DNA of 64,000 nt from Parapristionchus giblindavisi (taxonomy: Eukaryota; Nematoda; Chromadorea; Rhabditida; Diplogasteridae): NCBI GenBank assembly GCA_943737045.1, contig CALSFV010000662.1, forward strand, positions 62,001 to 126,000, in the 5' to 3' direction. Positions 1-13,977 of the stretch are shown here, one piece after another. The translations under genes were made by a program, and so were the position numbers. Positions within the stretch are counted from its first letter, which is position 1, and each line of letters starts with the position of its first letter. The notes under the pieces are model-generated. The model ran no database searches, had not been told where the DNA came from, and worked only from the letters and a program-made list of their open reading frames with translations.

Positions 1-90
1 TGTCCATAATCCGCCCCGTGGTGTCTTATTCACATCGTTCTGGTGCTCACATTCGAGGTTTCCCAATTCATATAATTGAATATTTTTCAT
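1..90 (-). CDS. possible 5' end of a divergent gene, cut by the window edge
   Basis: On the minus strand an ATG at 90 opens a frame of 30 codons that runs off the left edge without a stop. It starts MKNIQLYELGNLECEHQ. The sequence is less AT-rich than its surroundings, as coding DNA is here. The 300 bp to the PI4KA start would be a shared divergent promoter. I do not recognise the product, and so short an open frame could be chance. Confidence 0.3.
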   Translation of the reverse strand, partial: MKNIQLYELGNLECEHQNDVNKTPRGGLWT

Positions 91-392
91 GCAATAGTTC
101 ATATTACATGGATTTTTAATGGAGGTATGTAGTACTTAGCTCATGCTAACAGAACAGAAAAAATACGAAGCAATCATTAAACATTGACAATTTGACAAGC
201 GATTAGTAAAAGACAGAAAGTGTATCAGGCTCTATGATTCGATCAGATCTGTTTTTGTTTACTTTTTCTTAGCTCTTAAAGTTGTCACTGTTCTATAGAT
301 TTCTCATGGAAGGTAACGATGAAGTTCACTCTCAACTGAAGTGAAGAAGGGATTAACTGAGATTTGAAAAGACTGGTTGAATACAAGTAAAG
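91..392. other. intergenic region upstream of PI4KA
   Basis: No coding frame with splice structure and no repeat is visible. It presumably holds the PI4KA promoter. A trans-splice acceptor cannot be fixed with confidence. Confidence 0.4.
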
Positions 393-1364
393 ATGAAGGA
401 GTACGATGACTTCGTCTTCAAGAACTTACAGAGTATGGCTGTATGCTTGTCAAGGGTTAGTGTTTGCGTTATGATTAGGATGGAATTGTTTATTTGTAGC
501 TGGAAACAGTACGTGCATATGAAGTAGAGAGACGATTATTGGGTGAATTAGCTAATGGAGTACATCAACTACCTCTAAATCATAATATTAGATGTTCTCT
601 CATTGCAACTAGCTTCTATCTCCTATACTGTAAACCTGAAATGGTATGTGGGACACATGGAAAGCCTTGATTTTAATCAGAGTTATGTCTAGATTACGGC
701 TGATATAGTGAATGTTCTCGTAAAGAATTTGTCTACTCTTTCTCAAATGAAATGGGTCGATGATTCGATTGGATGCAAACAAGATAGTTAGATATATCTT
801 TCATTCATGAACATACAATAAATGAATATAATTAAGAGGTTACAATACAAGAATCATTCGCTTTTCATTTCAATACATGTCTGTCTGAGATCGCATCAAG
901 ACTTCAGACATTGGGAAAGAATGAATTGAGAGATGTTATTGTCAGTGCACAGGTAATTAATATTATGAAGTTTATCAATTATTCTTTATTATTTAGATTG
1001 ATTGCCTAGCTTGCGCTGTATCATCAATTATTGAAGCTTTGAATAATGAAGAAAAGCATCATGAACTATCATCTAAAGGTACGGTAGCTAAATTGATCTT
1101 TGATCTATGATATGATATTTGAGTGTATATGATGAAGATGATATCATTTATTCTTGGATTGATTCGTTCATTTGGACGATCAAATGAAGAAGGAGAAAAA
1201 CCATTGATTGCCCATGTTTTTCCATTGAAATTTGAACAGTTTTCATCAAATGAAGAGGCAAAAAAGAGTTCTCTTCGATTGAGTACTGATATTGATGTTA
1301 TGTTATCATCTGAAGGAATTGATACACAAATGAAGAATGATTCAAGAGATCCTTTAAGGTATTC

Positions 1365-1408
<44 letters not shown>

Positions 1409-4400
1409 TCCATCATTCTATTCAATATAGATTCAAACGTATTGCTTCTCGTCATGGAGCTAGTTTCGTATCTTCATCTCCATTCAGAATTACATCGAAT
1501 GAATTGGAAATCATATTTGATACGGTATTTCTTTTTATATCAACTGTAATTCAATCGATAAATTGGAGATGCAATGTATTCTGAAGAAAGAAGTAATGGA
1601 TAAGTTGGATGTGATAGCTGATGAAGTATTTCTTGTAAGTCATGATGATTGCATCAATACAATATATGAATGGTTCAATGTTTAGCTTGGATCATTGAAA
1701 CGTTTTCCATATAGTCGAGTAAGTGAGACCATCCTCCTTTCTTGTCTTACACTTCTTCGAGATCTTCTTCAACCTTTCTCTATTCTTGATCAACATTGTC
1801 CCATTGGAGACAAATTTGCTAAAGAGGTTACTGTATACAGTATCATTCAATCAATATCGTAATCTTTGTTACAGTTGAATTCATTTTGTATGGAAATCAT
1901 TCATGCTTCTGATGCATCACGAATATCGAATGATGATGAAAAGTGAGTATGGTAGTATTGATTGAGTTGTAGTGATCTTTGTAGGAGGACGGCTATTACA
2001 CCGATTGTTCATCAAGGGGATACTGTACTCAATCGTCATAAGATTGGTATATCGATTATTTCAGTGGCACTTGAATTGATTGTATGGGCTGCAGTAGATG
2101 AAATAGGTATGATGAATGATTGAATGAATATTTATCGATTAGTTATATTTTAGATTCTGATCGAGTTTGTTCTGGAATGTCTGATAGACTATTTGCTACT
2201 GCTTCACTTGGAAGAGGATTTGCATCTCAAGTATCATAATCTATATCAGAATATTGATTGATTGATTGATTGATTGATCTACATCTAGGTTCCATTATGT
2301 GCCCGAGCACTCAATGCCCTTGGTGGTCTCGCAGAGAAGTTTCCTACTGTATCCAAGGCTACGGTAAGTGTATATTGATTAGAGTAGTAAATAAGTAATG
2401 AATAAATTGTAGGTTGTTCCCACAATCAGTAGATTTCTTCTTGAACCATCACCTTTGTTAGTTCGTTTATCAGCAGATAGAAAAGCAATTGAAGGAGATA
2501 AAAGAGAAGATGAAAGTTCTGTGAAAAGAAGAACTGCACTTGAGAATACAAGGAATGCTGCTATATCTGCATTATGCAAGTATGACTTTATTATATTTAT
2601 TTATCCATTTATTATATGTACAATACCTCTCCATCGTATTTTATTTACACTTCGCCTATTATGTTTCTAAATCTGTTTTACTTCAACAGAGCTCTTGGTT
2701 CATCCCTCCGTGTTGATCGTGATAGTGTACAAGCATGTCTAGCTGGTCTATCATCTAAACTATTCGTTTGTTCTACGTCTAATAATTCGAATGAGTAATT
2801 GAATCTCTAATCATTCACTCTATCCATTCTATTCTATTGAGATTGATTCAATTGGTATGTGAGAATGCTATACTTACATTGGGTGGAATTGGTGTATATC
2901 TAGCTGAATCTGAGAATGTTCCTGAGATGATTCTACAGGTACTGTAATCTATAACGAGTATTGTATCTTATGGTTTATTGATTGATTATAGATTTTCATT
3001 CAACGTTTCTCCAATCCTCCATCTCCTCTTGATATTCTAATTGTTAATTCATTGGCCAATATGTGGATAGCTGGAGCTGTGAGTAGATCTTATTTATCTT
3101 ATTCATAATCAATCAATAATTCAGAATTCAATCGATGATGGAGTAATGAAGTTATTCTCTCGAATAACTATAGAAAGTACAAATTGTATATATTCAGCTG
3201 ATACGAGGAAAGATGGAAAAGAACAGAGATATGCGTATGTTCATTCATTCACTTACAGTATTCTACAGTATCTACAGTAATCTATTATATTCTTGTATTA
3301 CAGTCATGTTTCATTAGCTGTTGATTCTGCTCTCGGTCGAATGGCTGAGTGTATAGAAGATGAAAAGGCTAAGAAAGATCTACTCATTCGATTACTTGAA
3401 CTATTCGTACAATTGGGTCTCGAAGGGAAAAGATTAGGAGAAAGAGTGAGCAAGAGTACGGTAAAGGTAAGAGATCTATCGATTAGATAGAATAATCGAT
3501 AGTATTTTAGATGTCAACAGGAGCAGGTAATCTAGGAGTATTGATACCTAAGATGGCTTCACTTCTACGAAGAATGAAACCAATTACTAATCCATCTACT
3601 AGAATAAGAAATCTATTCCGTGATTTCTGGTTTTATTGCACTGTTCTTGGATTTGATGTTGAATATTCTGGTAAGTGTATGATATCTATTGATTTATCGA
3701 TTGATTCATGATCTATTTAATGATAGGTTTATGGCCAGAAGAATGGTATATTGCTGTATGTGATATCGCTGTCAAATCTCCCGTTCTTTTACCCAATGAA
3801 AATCTACGATCAGAACTATTAGATAATGCAGCTATTAAAAATGATGTTATGAGTCCGGTTTGTTCATTTATTCATTGAATCGATCAATAAATCAATCAAT
3901 AATATCTTCAGAATGAACTTCAAGAGATGCGTAATACGGTAGTTGCTGATCTAGGCCATCCAGTAGATGTGAGTTTATTGATTGAATAGATTATCGATTG
4001 ATTGAATACATCTATTTAAGATAGTAGCAATAGTGAATAGAATGGATTTCTCTCAATGTACATATCTTTTATCTGTTCTTCGAATGGAGAAAATGAGAGT
4101 TAAACATGCTAGAGATGTTGATGCTGTACAAGAATTCTTTAAATATCTTGAAGACAGGTACGGTATTCCTCTGATCAATCAATCGATATTCTTATGTTGT
4201 AGAGCAATTCGTAAGGATAAAGGTGGAATGTGGCAATGTCTTCTATCAGCTGCAATTGTTGTATTTGATTCATTCTTAGAAAGTGCTAAGAAATCAGGAG
4301 AGAATACAAAAGAAGTGAATCTAGAAAGACATGCTCAATTCCTTCTTATATACTTTAATCATAATCTACGAGAGGTACTTTACTATCATACTGTATAATC

Positions 4401-7400
4401 ATTAAATCAATCAATATCAATCAATAGGTTCGTCGTTGTGCGGATCTTTGTTTATCTCGTTTAGTAGATACATTTCCATTTCTTCTATGGAATGGAAGAG
4501 TTTTATCCACTGCATTGAATTTACTTCAAGCACTTAAGGTTAGATTAACTAGATACTATTATATATTACTCAAAATGTCATTTCTTTTCACAAATCTCTT
4601 GAATTATCTATAATGATTATAATTAAGTCAAATCTTGAAGAAGACTCATCATGTAGACTAACTCAATTCTCTCTTCCTCATCTTCCCTGGACTATTCAAT
4701 TACAAGTTTGTACTTTCATTCTATCATATTCATTATATGTAATACAGAATGAATGATCATCATTTAGGAGACCCTTGATAATCGTCGTCAAGTTGTACAA
4801 GATTTATCAGAAAGATGTGAACAAATTCTAAATGAAGCTATGAAATGGGCCCCTGATAGTACGCATTCTCATCTATTGGTATATTCATTATTCATTGTTA
4901 TATACATATTATATCTAGTAATAGATTGATTGTGATTGGATAATTGATACAGTAATTACATGATAGATATCGATATATAGATATAATCATGATGATATTT
5001 TGTATACAGGAACATGTAGCAAATAATGGTATAATTCCTACTCAAAATGGATTGGATCTTCCCTTGGAAGTAATGAAAGGAACAGATAAAGATAGTAGTC
5101 TATACATATCTACTCTACATTCAAGAAGTTTATATCTTGGAAAGGTACGGTACATGATGATTATTGGAAAGTACGGTAAATATGAAAGTATTGATTTGTA
5201 GGTGAAAGGAATGTTGGCTCTTCTATCTTCATTAGATGAAAAAGATGGAGAGAAATTATTGATTACGAGATTAGAGTCATCATTAGAAAAGGCTATAGAG
5301 TCTGGTATCAATTAGGATTACTGTAATTATATTATGATATGAATGATTATAGGTGATGAAGGTGAAATGAATGAATCCATTATGATGTTAACTGCTTTAT
5401 TTGTATCATTGAAAGGTGTACTGTATCTTGTATTGATTGATTTGGAATAATCGATATGATTCTAGATACAAAAGATAGTCTTCTATCAATACTAACCCGT
5501 ATTCCTCTTCTATCATTCACTGCATCTACACTGAAATTGTGTGTACTCTCATGGAGTTGGATATTGGCAGCTAAAGAAGGAATCATTGTTAGGGTATGGT
5601 ATCTATCGATTGATTGATTGATTGTATTGATTGATTGATTGATTGTATTGATTGATCGATTGTAGTTCCTTCAAGAGATGTCATCAACATGGACTCGTTG
5701 TGCACGTGAGAGATATGGATTATTCAGTGAAGATGATGATATACCATCTCCATTATCTCAGACTATTCATTCATCGAGAGAACATCCTAATCTTGAACCT
5801 CATTCTATATGGATTAAGGTATCAATCATTCTCTTCATCTATAATACATTATATGATATCATTTGAGTTCCTAGTTGAAAGAGTTGAAGTGGCTAAATAT
5901 TGTTCACGTGAACAATTAGATATGTTAGAGATGATGTTTGTTCAATCTCTATCTCTTTTCGTTGGAAAACCTCTTATAAAGAATAATAATCGATTATTAT
6001 TCTTACCATCTAATGGAGGAACTACTAATGATGGTATGTCATTATCATGATTTGTTTATACTAATCAATCAATATATCTACAGTACAAATGACTAGGCAT
6101 GTATCATCAGTTGGAGTTCGATTCAAATTGCTCACTTGTGTACTATCAATGCTTCAGGTATACTGTATCTGGTATACTGTAGGTACAGTATGATATTGAT
6201 TCATGATTCAGGGTGAATCGAGTCAATCTCGTGTATCATATAATGTATTGAGACAAAGAGTTTATTCGAGTGCACTTCATTATTTCTCGTTAGTCTATTC
6301 AATCAATAATACCATATCATATTATCGATTGATCATAGATTACCTCCTCAAGGACCAATTCAATCTCCATCTCAACTTCGTTCTGATATTCGTAGTTTAC
6401 TCACATTCTGGCAGACTCTCTATGCTGATGCTAAGTATATCAAGAAAGAGACATCTACAGTACTCAATGGTATCATTTATTTTTAATTAATCAATAGATC
6501 ATAAATTATTGATTGATTGATTGTAGAGAATGATTCTCATCTTGCTTTGAGTCTACCCACATATGGTGCAGGATCATATACTGATTCATTGAGTAATAAG
6601 TAAGTAAATTGAATGATATTATAATGATGATAATGATATCGTATAGAGCAAGTGTACAGACATGGCATGCAGCAGCTCAATCTAACTCTTATGCTAATAC
6701 ATTGACTATAGTTAGTAGTCATAAACAGAACTCTACGTTATCTCGAAATGGAGGGGAATCAAGAACTAAAATGGATACAGATGCTGGAATTGAACAAGAA
6801 AAAGTTATTAAAATGTATTTGAAGAAGAGAAATCTACTACTTCTACTTATTGTATGTTATCGATTGATTAATATTGATTAGTATTGATTGATTGAAGGGA
6901 AATGAAATGGAACGATTGAATGCATGGTTGAATCCATTAGGAGAAATTGGTGAAGAAGGATTAATAGCTGTTGAACAGTGGATGAAGAGTACTCTTGTTG
7001 GTTAGTTTATTATATTATCAATTGAATTCAATGAATGAATGAATGATAGATGCACGAACAGAACAGAAAGTATTAAAAGAGAATGGAAGATTAGCATGGG
7101 AGATATCACCAGAATTGGCTATATCATTGCCTCCAAGGTACATATTCCATCCATTACCTTTCATTCAATCAATCAATAAATTGAATAGATTCCGTGGTTG
7201 TACATCAATGCGTTCATCAATAGAAGTTCTTGTCCGTAGTAATCCAGATTGTGTATGCCATCTACCCGAAGCTCTTCCATATTTCCTTGCTGATAACTCT
7301 GTATTTGAGACTTGTGAGGTAATCAATAGATCATATCATATACCGTATCCTTCATGATATTTCATATAGATGTCTCATGTATTAACATGGGCTCCATGTT

Positions 7401-9500
7401 CTCCAGTCATGGCTTTATCTCTTCTAACTCCTCGTCAATATCCTCTTCATCCTTCTACTGTACAATATTCTGTTAATGTATTACGATCTTATTCTCCACA
7501 GGTAATCAATATTCATCCAATCAATCAATCAATCAATATCTCTATCATTCAGGTTCTTCTCCTCTACATTCCTCAATTAGTTCAAGCAATCAGACATGAT
7601 TCAGTAAGTGATCTTTGATCTCTTCATATATTGATACCGTATCCTTCTCTAGATGGGTTATGTATCTGATCTACTTGTATGGTTAGCTGGTCATTCTCAA
7701 TTACTTGCACATCAATTATTATGGAATATGCATACTAATATGTATACAGATGAAGATAGTAAATGTAAAGATCCTGTTCTATTTGATCCACTCAATGAAA
7801 TCACTAGAAAGGTAATCAATCATTTATCAATTCATCTTTGATCTTTGATCTTTGATCTTTAGATTGTCTCCCAATTCGAAGGAGACGCTAAATCCTTCTA
7901 TGATAGTGAATTCGATCTATTCCGTAAACTAACTTCAATATCTGGAACAATCAAACCATATCCAAAAGGAGATGCAAGGAAGAAAGCTTGTCTCACTGCA
8001 TTGGCTCAAGTTAATATTCAAACTGTATCTTATCTACCATCTAATCCTGAAGCTATTCTACTTGATATTGATTATTCCAGTGGAACTCCTATGCAGAGGT
8101 ACGGTATATTTATCGATTGATTAATTAGGGATATTGTTAAATGATTATGTATTCAGTGCAGCGAAAGCTCCATTCTTAGCTCGATTCAAAGTTCGTAGGT
8201 GTGAAGTGGATGAATTAGAAGCAATGGGATTAGCTGCTCATAATTCCAGTTTGTATCATATATGATCATTCTCTCATCTAAAAATATATTTATAGAGAAG
8301 GATCTACTCTCTGAACTAAGGAATTCCAATAATCAAGAAAATGCGAAACATATTGCATGGCAAGCTGCTATATTCAAGGTATGATAGAAGTGAGATAAAA
8401 TCGATAAGTTGAATACAATATGATTACAGTATGATTAGAGTATTGATTGTAGGTTGGAGATGATGTGAGACAAGATATGTTAGCTCTCCAATTAATGCAT
8501 TTGATGAGAAATGCATGGACTGCATTGGGTATTGATGTATCTGTATTCCCTTATCGAGTTAGTTTAACTATTATTGATCTTCTAATCAATCAATAATTAA
8601 TTATATTCAGGTAGTAGCTACATCTCCTGGTTGTGGAGTCATTGAATGTGTTCCCAATTCAAAGAGCAGAGATCAATTGGGGCGACAAACTGATTTCGGT
8701 ATACTGTAGTATTGTATATTGAATATTGATTATTGATTGATTATAGGTTTATATGAATACTTCAAGACAACATATGGTGACGAATCATCAGAATCATTCC
8801 TTAGAGCAAGAAAGAACTTTGTTCGATCAATGGCTGCTTATTCAGTATTCTCATTCCTATTACAGGTATACTGTAGTCTATCGATTATATTGATTGATTG
8901 ATTGTAGGTGAAAGATCGTCACAATGGAAATATAATGATTGATTTGGATGGAAATATTATTCATATTGGTATTGATTAATATAACTTTTCTTCTTATTTT
9001 GTGATATTAATTATAGACTTTGGATTTATGTTTGAATCATCTCCTGGAGGAAATCTTGGATTTGAACCAGATTTCAAATTAAGTGAAGAGATGGTTGCTA
9101 TTATGGGAGGAAAGATGGAAGCTGAACCTTTTAAACTATTTGCTTCTCTTTGTGTACAAGCTTATCTTGCTGTTAGACCTCATCATAAGGTTATCGATTT
9201 ATTCACTCATTAGAGATTATGAATATTGATTGATTCAGGCATTTGTATCCTTGGTATCTCTTATGTTGGATACAAGTCTTCCTTGTTTCAGAGGAAAAAC
9301 TATTCAACAATTGAGACAAAGGTTTGTTCATTGATCTATCGATTGATTCAACCAATCAATAATCATTAAGATTTGCACCTGAGCTATCAGAAAGGGACGC
9401 AGCGAAGTATATGCAGACAGTGATTACAAATTGTTTCATGAATATTCGATCGAAGATGTACGATCAATTACAGTATCTACAGAACGATATTCCATATTAG
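393..9500 (+). CDS. PI4KA: phosphatidylinositol 4-kinase III alpha
   Basis: This is the lipid kinase that phosphorylates phosphatidylinositol at position 4, making the PI4P pool used at the plasma membrane. It is built from several dozen exons with introns mostly of 40-60 nt. The proposed start [17 protein letters not shown] at 393 is the first ATG before the first convincing exon. Most of the length is the family's helical scaffold. The kinase domain fills about 8150-9500. It shows [19 protein letters not shown], then [16 protein letters not shown], the catalytic loop DRHNGNIM (about 8910-8940), the metal-binding [20 protein letters not shown] (about 8960-9070), and [16 protein letters not shown]. 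The protein ends NDIPY, the same end as animal PI4KA. The gene looks intact. The identity is essentially certain; individual splice sites in the N-terminal half are less so. Confidence 0.96.
1370..1406. repeat. (TA)n microsatellite in a PI4KA intron
   Basis: About 18 TA units lie in the intron between the exon ending ...DPLR and the one starting with FKRIASRHG. Confidence 0.9.
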
Positions 9501-10272
9501 ATAGACATTTTATTGATTACTTTTGTATTTAATAAGTATTAACTTTTATACCACGCATAATTTATTGTATAGATATTTCGAATAGAAATGAGATATAAGT
9601 TGATAACTAGTTACAATATTATATTGGTAGATTGATAAGAAATACATTCCTATGTTCATTTGATAAGATAATATCATCATTATATTTATTAATAAAAATA
9701 ATAATTAACAATTTTGAAGGAAAACACAATCAAATAAATAAGCTAAACAATTTTGTATTTATTATGTCTTGCTATGTACATGTTTCCTGTTGTTTCTAGC
9801 TCTCTACTTCTCTCCCTCTTCCTCTCCCTCTCCCTCTCCCTCTCCCTCTCCCTCTTCCTCTTTCCTATGCTGGTTGCTATTCACAACGTGATACACTCTT
9901 CATTCCTCTCTTCATTATTGATTCTCTTCTTATTCTCTCCTTATACATCCTTGCATATATTACACTATTTCATTGATTGACAAAACGATGATGGAGGTCT
10001 ATTCACGATATGAGTCAAATGATAGACACCACACTCACTCTTTGGCCCAGACTACTCTCCCTCTTCCTCTCTCTCCCTCTCCCTCTTCCTCTCCCTCTCT
10101 CCCCCTCTCCCTCTTCCTCTCCCTCTCCCTCTCTCCCTCTTTCTCTCTCCCTCTCCCTCTCCCTCTCTCATCCCGTCTGCATGCGGCATGCTTTCTCCCT
10201 TGCACACATTTCTTCTCTTCTTTCACTCCTATCATCTCTTCTTCTTCTTCTTCAATGTATATATCATTATAG
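9501..10272. repeat. intergenic region with two (CTCCCT)n polypyrimidine tracts
   Basis: After the PI4KA stop there is a poly(A) signal candidate at 9691-9696. Two CT-rich tracts follow, at about 9811-9865 and 10052-10170, made of irregular CTCCCT units. They read pyrimidine on the strand of the downstream zinc-finger gene. Open frames through them (Ser-Leu or Ser-Pro runs) come from the repeat and are not genes. Confidence 0.8.
9691..9696 (+). other. poly(A) signal AATAAA, probably PI4KA
   Basis: AATAAA lies about 190 bp after the PI4KA stop codon and before the next gene. A variant closer to the stop cannot be excluded. Confidence 0.45.
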
Positions 10273-11246
10273 ATGCAATCTATATCAGTTGTATGTCCTT
10301 ATTGTTCTTTATCTCATCTAAATACTCCTGAACAATTAGTATCACATTTATCAAGTTGTCATCATGAACCTATTGTACTTCAATCAAGACATTTCATCAA
10401 TAGAATACAATTCGAGGTTTATTCATTTCACTTTCCATTCTCTTTATATTCTATTGAATAGGAATGGTTATCCCATGTAGAGGAATCAAGACACGACTCT
10501 TCATCTCTCATTTCATCTCCATTATGGGAAGATAATACCACTCAAGATGATGTATGATATTATAATATTCTTTCCCATATCTTTGATTCGTTGTATTATA
10601 AGTACATAAGAATGAAAGATCTAAACGATATCAATGAGAAGTAGATTGATATGCTTAATTAAAGGAATATTATATTCTATGTGGGAGACATTCAATTGAA
10701 TCAAGTAAAAGGAGGAAAGTAGATCAAAATGGAAATATCCCACAACCATCTACTACTCTTTCATGCCCTGCTTTTGTTCATATTAAACATGAACATAATG
10801 GGTAAGTCAATCTATAATAAAATGATTATATTGCTTATTGATTGCAGTTGTGTGAACATTGTATTTTGTTTGGATCATATCTATGTAGATGAAGATGTTC
10901 ATATAGATGAAGCATCTACTTCATATCTTAAGAATCGACCAATGAAAAGAGGAATTTCATCATTGAATGAATCTCATCAATCTTCTTTATCATATTCAAT
11001 AGTTAGTCAATACCATAATCTCCCCTAATATATTGATTGATTTAGATTTTATCTCAAAATGTTGACTTTTCACCTATGAATGCTCTAATTTCAAGTCGTC
11101 TTGATAATACAGCTATGCAGCTGAAAAAGATTACTAAGGTATCGTTGATACAGTAAAGATATCGATTATATGAATCTACCGTATTCTTTTAGGTCCTAGC
11201 TCAATTAGCCGTTGATATAGGAGTGTGTGATACACGATCTCATTAG
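10273..11246 (+). CDS. small protein with an N-terminal zinc finger, unrecognised
   Basis: Six exons can be joined. The first (10273 to about 10413) starts MQSISVVCPYCSLSHL and gives a C-x2-C pair followed by HLSSCHH, a C2H2-like finger at residues 8-30. The second begins EWLSHVEESRHDSSS. A later exon (about 10661-10800) contains LCGRHSIESSKRRKVDQNG, a basic stretch that could be a nuclear localisation signal. The next contains YLKNRPMKRGISSLNES. The last two give ILSQNVDFSPMNALI and VLAQLAVDIGVCDTRSH before the stop at 11244-11246. The ATG directly follows TATAG, which could be a trans-splice acceptor. The total is about 200 residues. The family is not recognised; a nuclear role is only an inference from the finger and basic stretch. 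Confidence 0.65.
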
Positions 11247-11719
11247 CTTTGCCATCTTATCTTTCTCCTTTATCTCTTTCACCTATCAATCGATCTCATT
11301 CATTCACATCTAGTCCGAACACATCCAAATAAGGGGTTTTCTTCATTCATCCCAGTTACCATACATTTACCTTCCCAATGATCTTCACACTAATGAAATA
11401 TCGTACAATATCATTTCATGAATAAATATATATTGAAAAAAAGTTGATACATACAACAATATTAAAATAAAAATAATCGAATTTATTTTCAAGTACAATC
11501 AATCAATAAAATCTTTTGAAAGTACCGTATTCAAATATGCAGCATGCACATCATTTGTAAATTTGAGCGTTATTGATTCAATTTTCTCTAGCTGCAGCTG
11601 CAGGATTAAATTAAATAGTGTTATTTCTCTTCGGCATATTGATGACGATTCTCTGTTTAAATGTTTGACGTACTTTACACGCTTTCTCTAAATAATTTTT
11701 GCTCAATATATTCTGCGCA
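11247..11719. other. intergenic region with a poly(A) signal at 11421-11426
   Basis: This is the 3' flank of the zinc-finger gene. AATAAA at 11421-11426 is its likely poly(A) signal. The rest is AT-rich and shows no supported coding exon, although the missing first exon of the next gene may lie here. Confidence 0.5.
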
Positions 11720-12654
11720 AGGAATGTTATCCGATCCTGTAAGTTGTTTTAACATTTTCTCCTTTCGTTATAAATTGTTGAGAATTCGCAGATGTCAAAG
11801 TTTTATGTTAAGTTTATAAGCCTTTTATCCTTTATTACATGTTTTTTTTGCTGTAGACTAAGTAATTAATTTTCGCTCCGCGTTACAACGATCTATTTTT
11901 CTTAAATAAAATCTAGAAATGAATCAGTTCAAGCCATCCTTGAATTAAGTGTATCTATATGGGATTCTGATAAAAAATATGTGGTTATAGTTTATATTTT
12001 AATTATTATCCTTGCCTTGTTTCATCATTCTCTTGTTATGTTTTATTTATTTGTTAGACGTTCGCTCGAGATATTAACTTCGTACAAGAACTATGGATCC
12101 ATCGATATGGGGGGACCATTAAATCTTATCAAGAAACCTTGAATAGCTCAAATGATAGTAGGAAAGGTACATTTTGTGTTGGTAACATAACTGAATATTT
12201 TATTTACAGTATGTCATTATGTGGTACAAGCTGTGTCTAATAGTGTCAAGATGCAAAGGAAAATAGCAAAGGAGAAAGTACACAGTTTGTCCTTCAATAT
12301 AATACACTTGTCAATGAATTGTTTCTAGTGTTAGCTCTTATCGAATCTAGGAAGAAGTCTATTATTCATATAAAATGTCTAATGGAGTCCATTAATAATA
12401 AAATCACTAGCAATCAATTGACGTAAGACGTAAGATGGTCGATGTAACTGAATTAATATATTTTTGAAGATATATGTGGAATGTTGTGGAACATCGGGAA
12501 GTATTGGATCATTTGTCAATCAAATGGGAAGATATGGCTTTACAAGCATTCTTCGAAGAATTTCCCGATGGAGTTTGTTTTTATCTTGTTTAAATTGGAC
12601 TAAAATGGTATTTCACATATTGCCCGAAACACCATGGGGCATATTATTAGCTAA

Positions 12655-12746
<92 letters not shown>

Positions 12747-13442
12747 AAAATTTACATTTAAAGTGCATGCAAACCTATACTTGTACATCTTAAGTTAATA
12801 ATTAATTACTAATGTAACGTACATAAGTGATATGTATGCACGGTTTTAATATAGCTTGTAAAATAGTACTATAAATTAATCAATAATCTGTGACATTATT
12901 AATTTAATTTGAGGATCCATATGATAATGATAGCTCATTTGATGAGAAATATGGAAGATCAAAGAGTGATCTATCAGTGAGTCAATATAATGTCCATCTT
13001 CTATCATTTATTATATTTCAGGTCATATGCATGCAAAGTCTCCCTTTTGCATTCGATAAGTTGAAAACACTTAAAAAGAGTAATCAAACACTACTTGACC
13101 AAGGTAATTCAACTCCGTCTAAAAGAATATGCAATTGAAATAATTTGGGAAATCTATCACATGAGTTTTCTTAGTCAAAGGGTCACAATCATTATTGATA
13201 CGAATTGAAATTATATTACGGAAATATTTTGAAATACTTAAACAGTTAGTATTCAAAAGTTAGTCAAGATACGCATAAGTACCGTTCTTACAGTACATAA
13301 TCTTGAACGAGAAGAACGAAAGATGTCTAGATCAATAAGTGATCGATCGATTAGTCTAACTACGTATTCTACATCTACTGTATATTTCTCAATTCCTGCA
13401 CAGCATCGAAATAGAAGCTTTCGTCTGATTCACAATTATTGA
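11720..13442 (+). CDS. multi-exon gene, unrecognised product, 5' end unresolved
   Basis: A chain of exons is supported by codon use and matching splice phases. NESVQAILELSVSIWDSD (from about 11920) leads into TFARDINFVQELWIHRYGGT (about 12058), then CHYVVQAVSNSVKMQRKIA (about 12210), LALIESRKKSIIHIKC (about 12333), and VLDHLSIKWEDMALQAFFEE (about 12500). After a longer intron come DPYDNDSSFDEKYGRSK (12915), MQSLPFAFDKLKTLKKSNQ, GSQSLLIRIEIILRKYFE and a Ser/Arg-rich tail ending at 13440-13442. The helical, charged middle could be a coiled-coil or BAR-like membrane-binding region, but no signature proves it. An ATG at 11724 is out of phase with the next exon, so the true start is probably upstream. 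Confidence 0.55.
12657..12744. repeat. (TA)n microsatellite, about 44 units
   Basis: An uninterrupted TA run lies in the longest intron of the unrecognised gene, after the exon ending EEFPDG. Translation through it gives a meaningless Tyr-Ile run. Confidence 0.95.
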
Positions 13443-13977
13443 TTACCTGTGCCAGGTATTTTGATTGCGCCTTCTTTCATTAATTAAAACTATAACTTTA
13501 CCTGAATTATAATTAAAATCTGAGCAAATCAAGCTATACAAAGTAAAATAAGAGGCTTTAAGATATTAATGATATTGATTATAGTATGGCACGCATGCAT
13601 GCCCAAGCTAAGATGCATATCTGTGAGTGTTTTACATCGTCGTTTAATTAACAACGTCTCCACAATATTATTTATCAAACATTTTTCTGTGAAAATATCA
13701 TTTCTGTACATTACGAATCAATCATGTTGAACAACAAATTCATGTCTAATAACAATGTATTAAAAGAGATTAATATGAATGTACTATAGTATATACAAGG
13801 TATTGCGAAGACACAATGATACAAGTATGGATGGTTACTATCAATGACAGTGTGTCAAATGGATCAACCCGACCATATAAGATGTCAAATACAAGGAAAT
13901 GATGGTATGACCATCCAAATGAAAGTATTAATATGATGACTAGACTAATATTGTATACACTATCATAGTATTACTAT
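13443..13977. other. 3'-to-3' intergenic region
   Basis: This lies between the end of the plus-strand gene and the stop of the minus-strand transporter. It is AT-rich with no supported gene. Confidence 0.5.

Noticed and set aside
9753..10321. Several Ser-Leu/Ser-Pro-rich frames
   Set aside because: They come from the CTCCCT tracts. Only the frame beginning at 10273 has splice and coding support.
12464..12748. Open frame ending in a long Tyr-Ile run
   Set aside because: It is a translation of the (TA)n microsatellite. The real exon here is in another frame and ends near EEFPDG.
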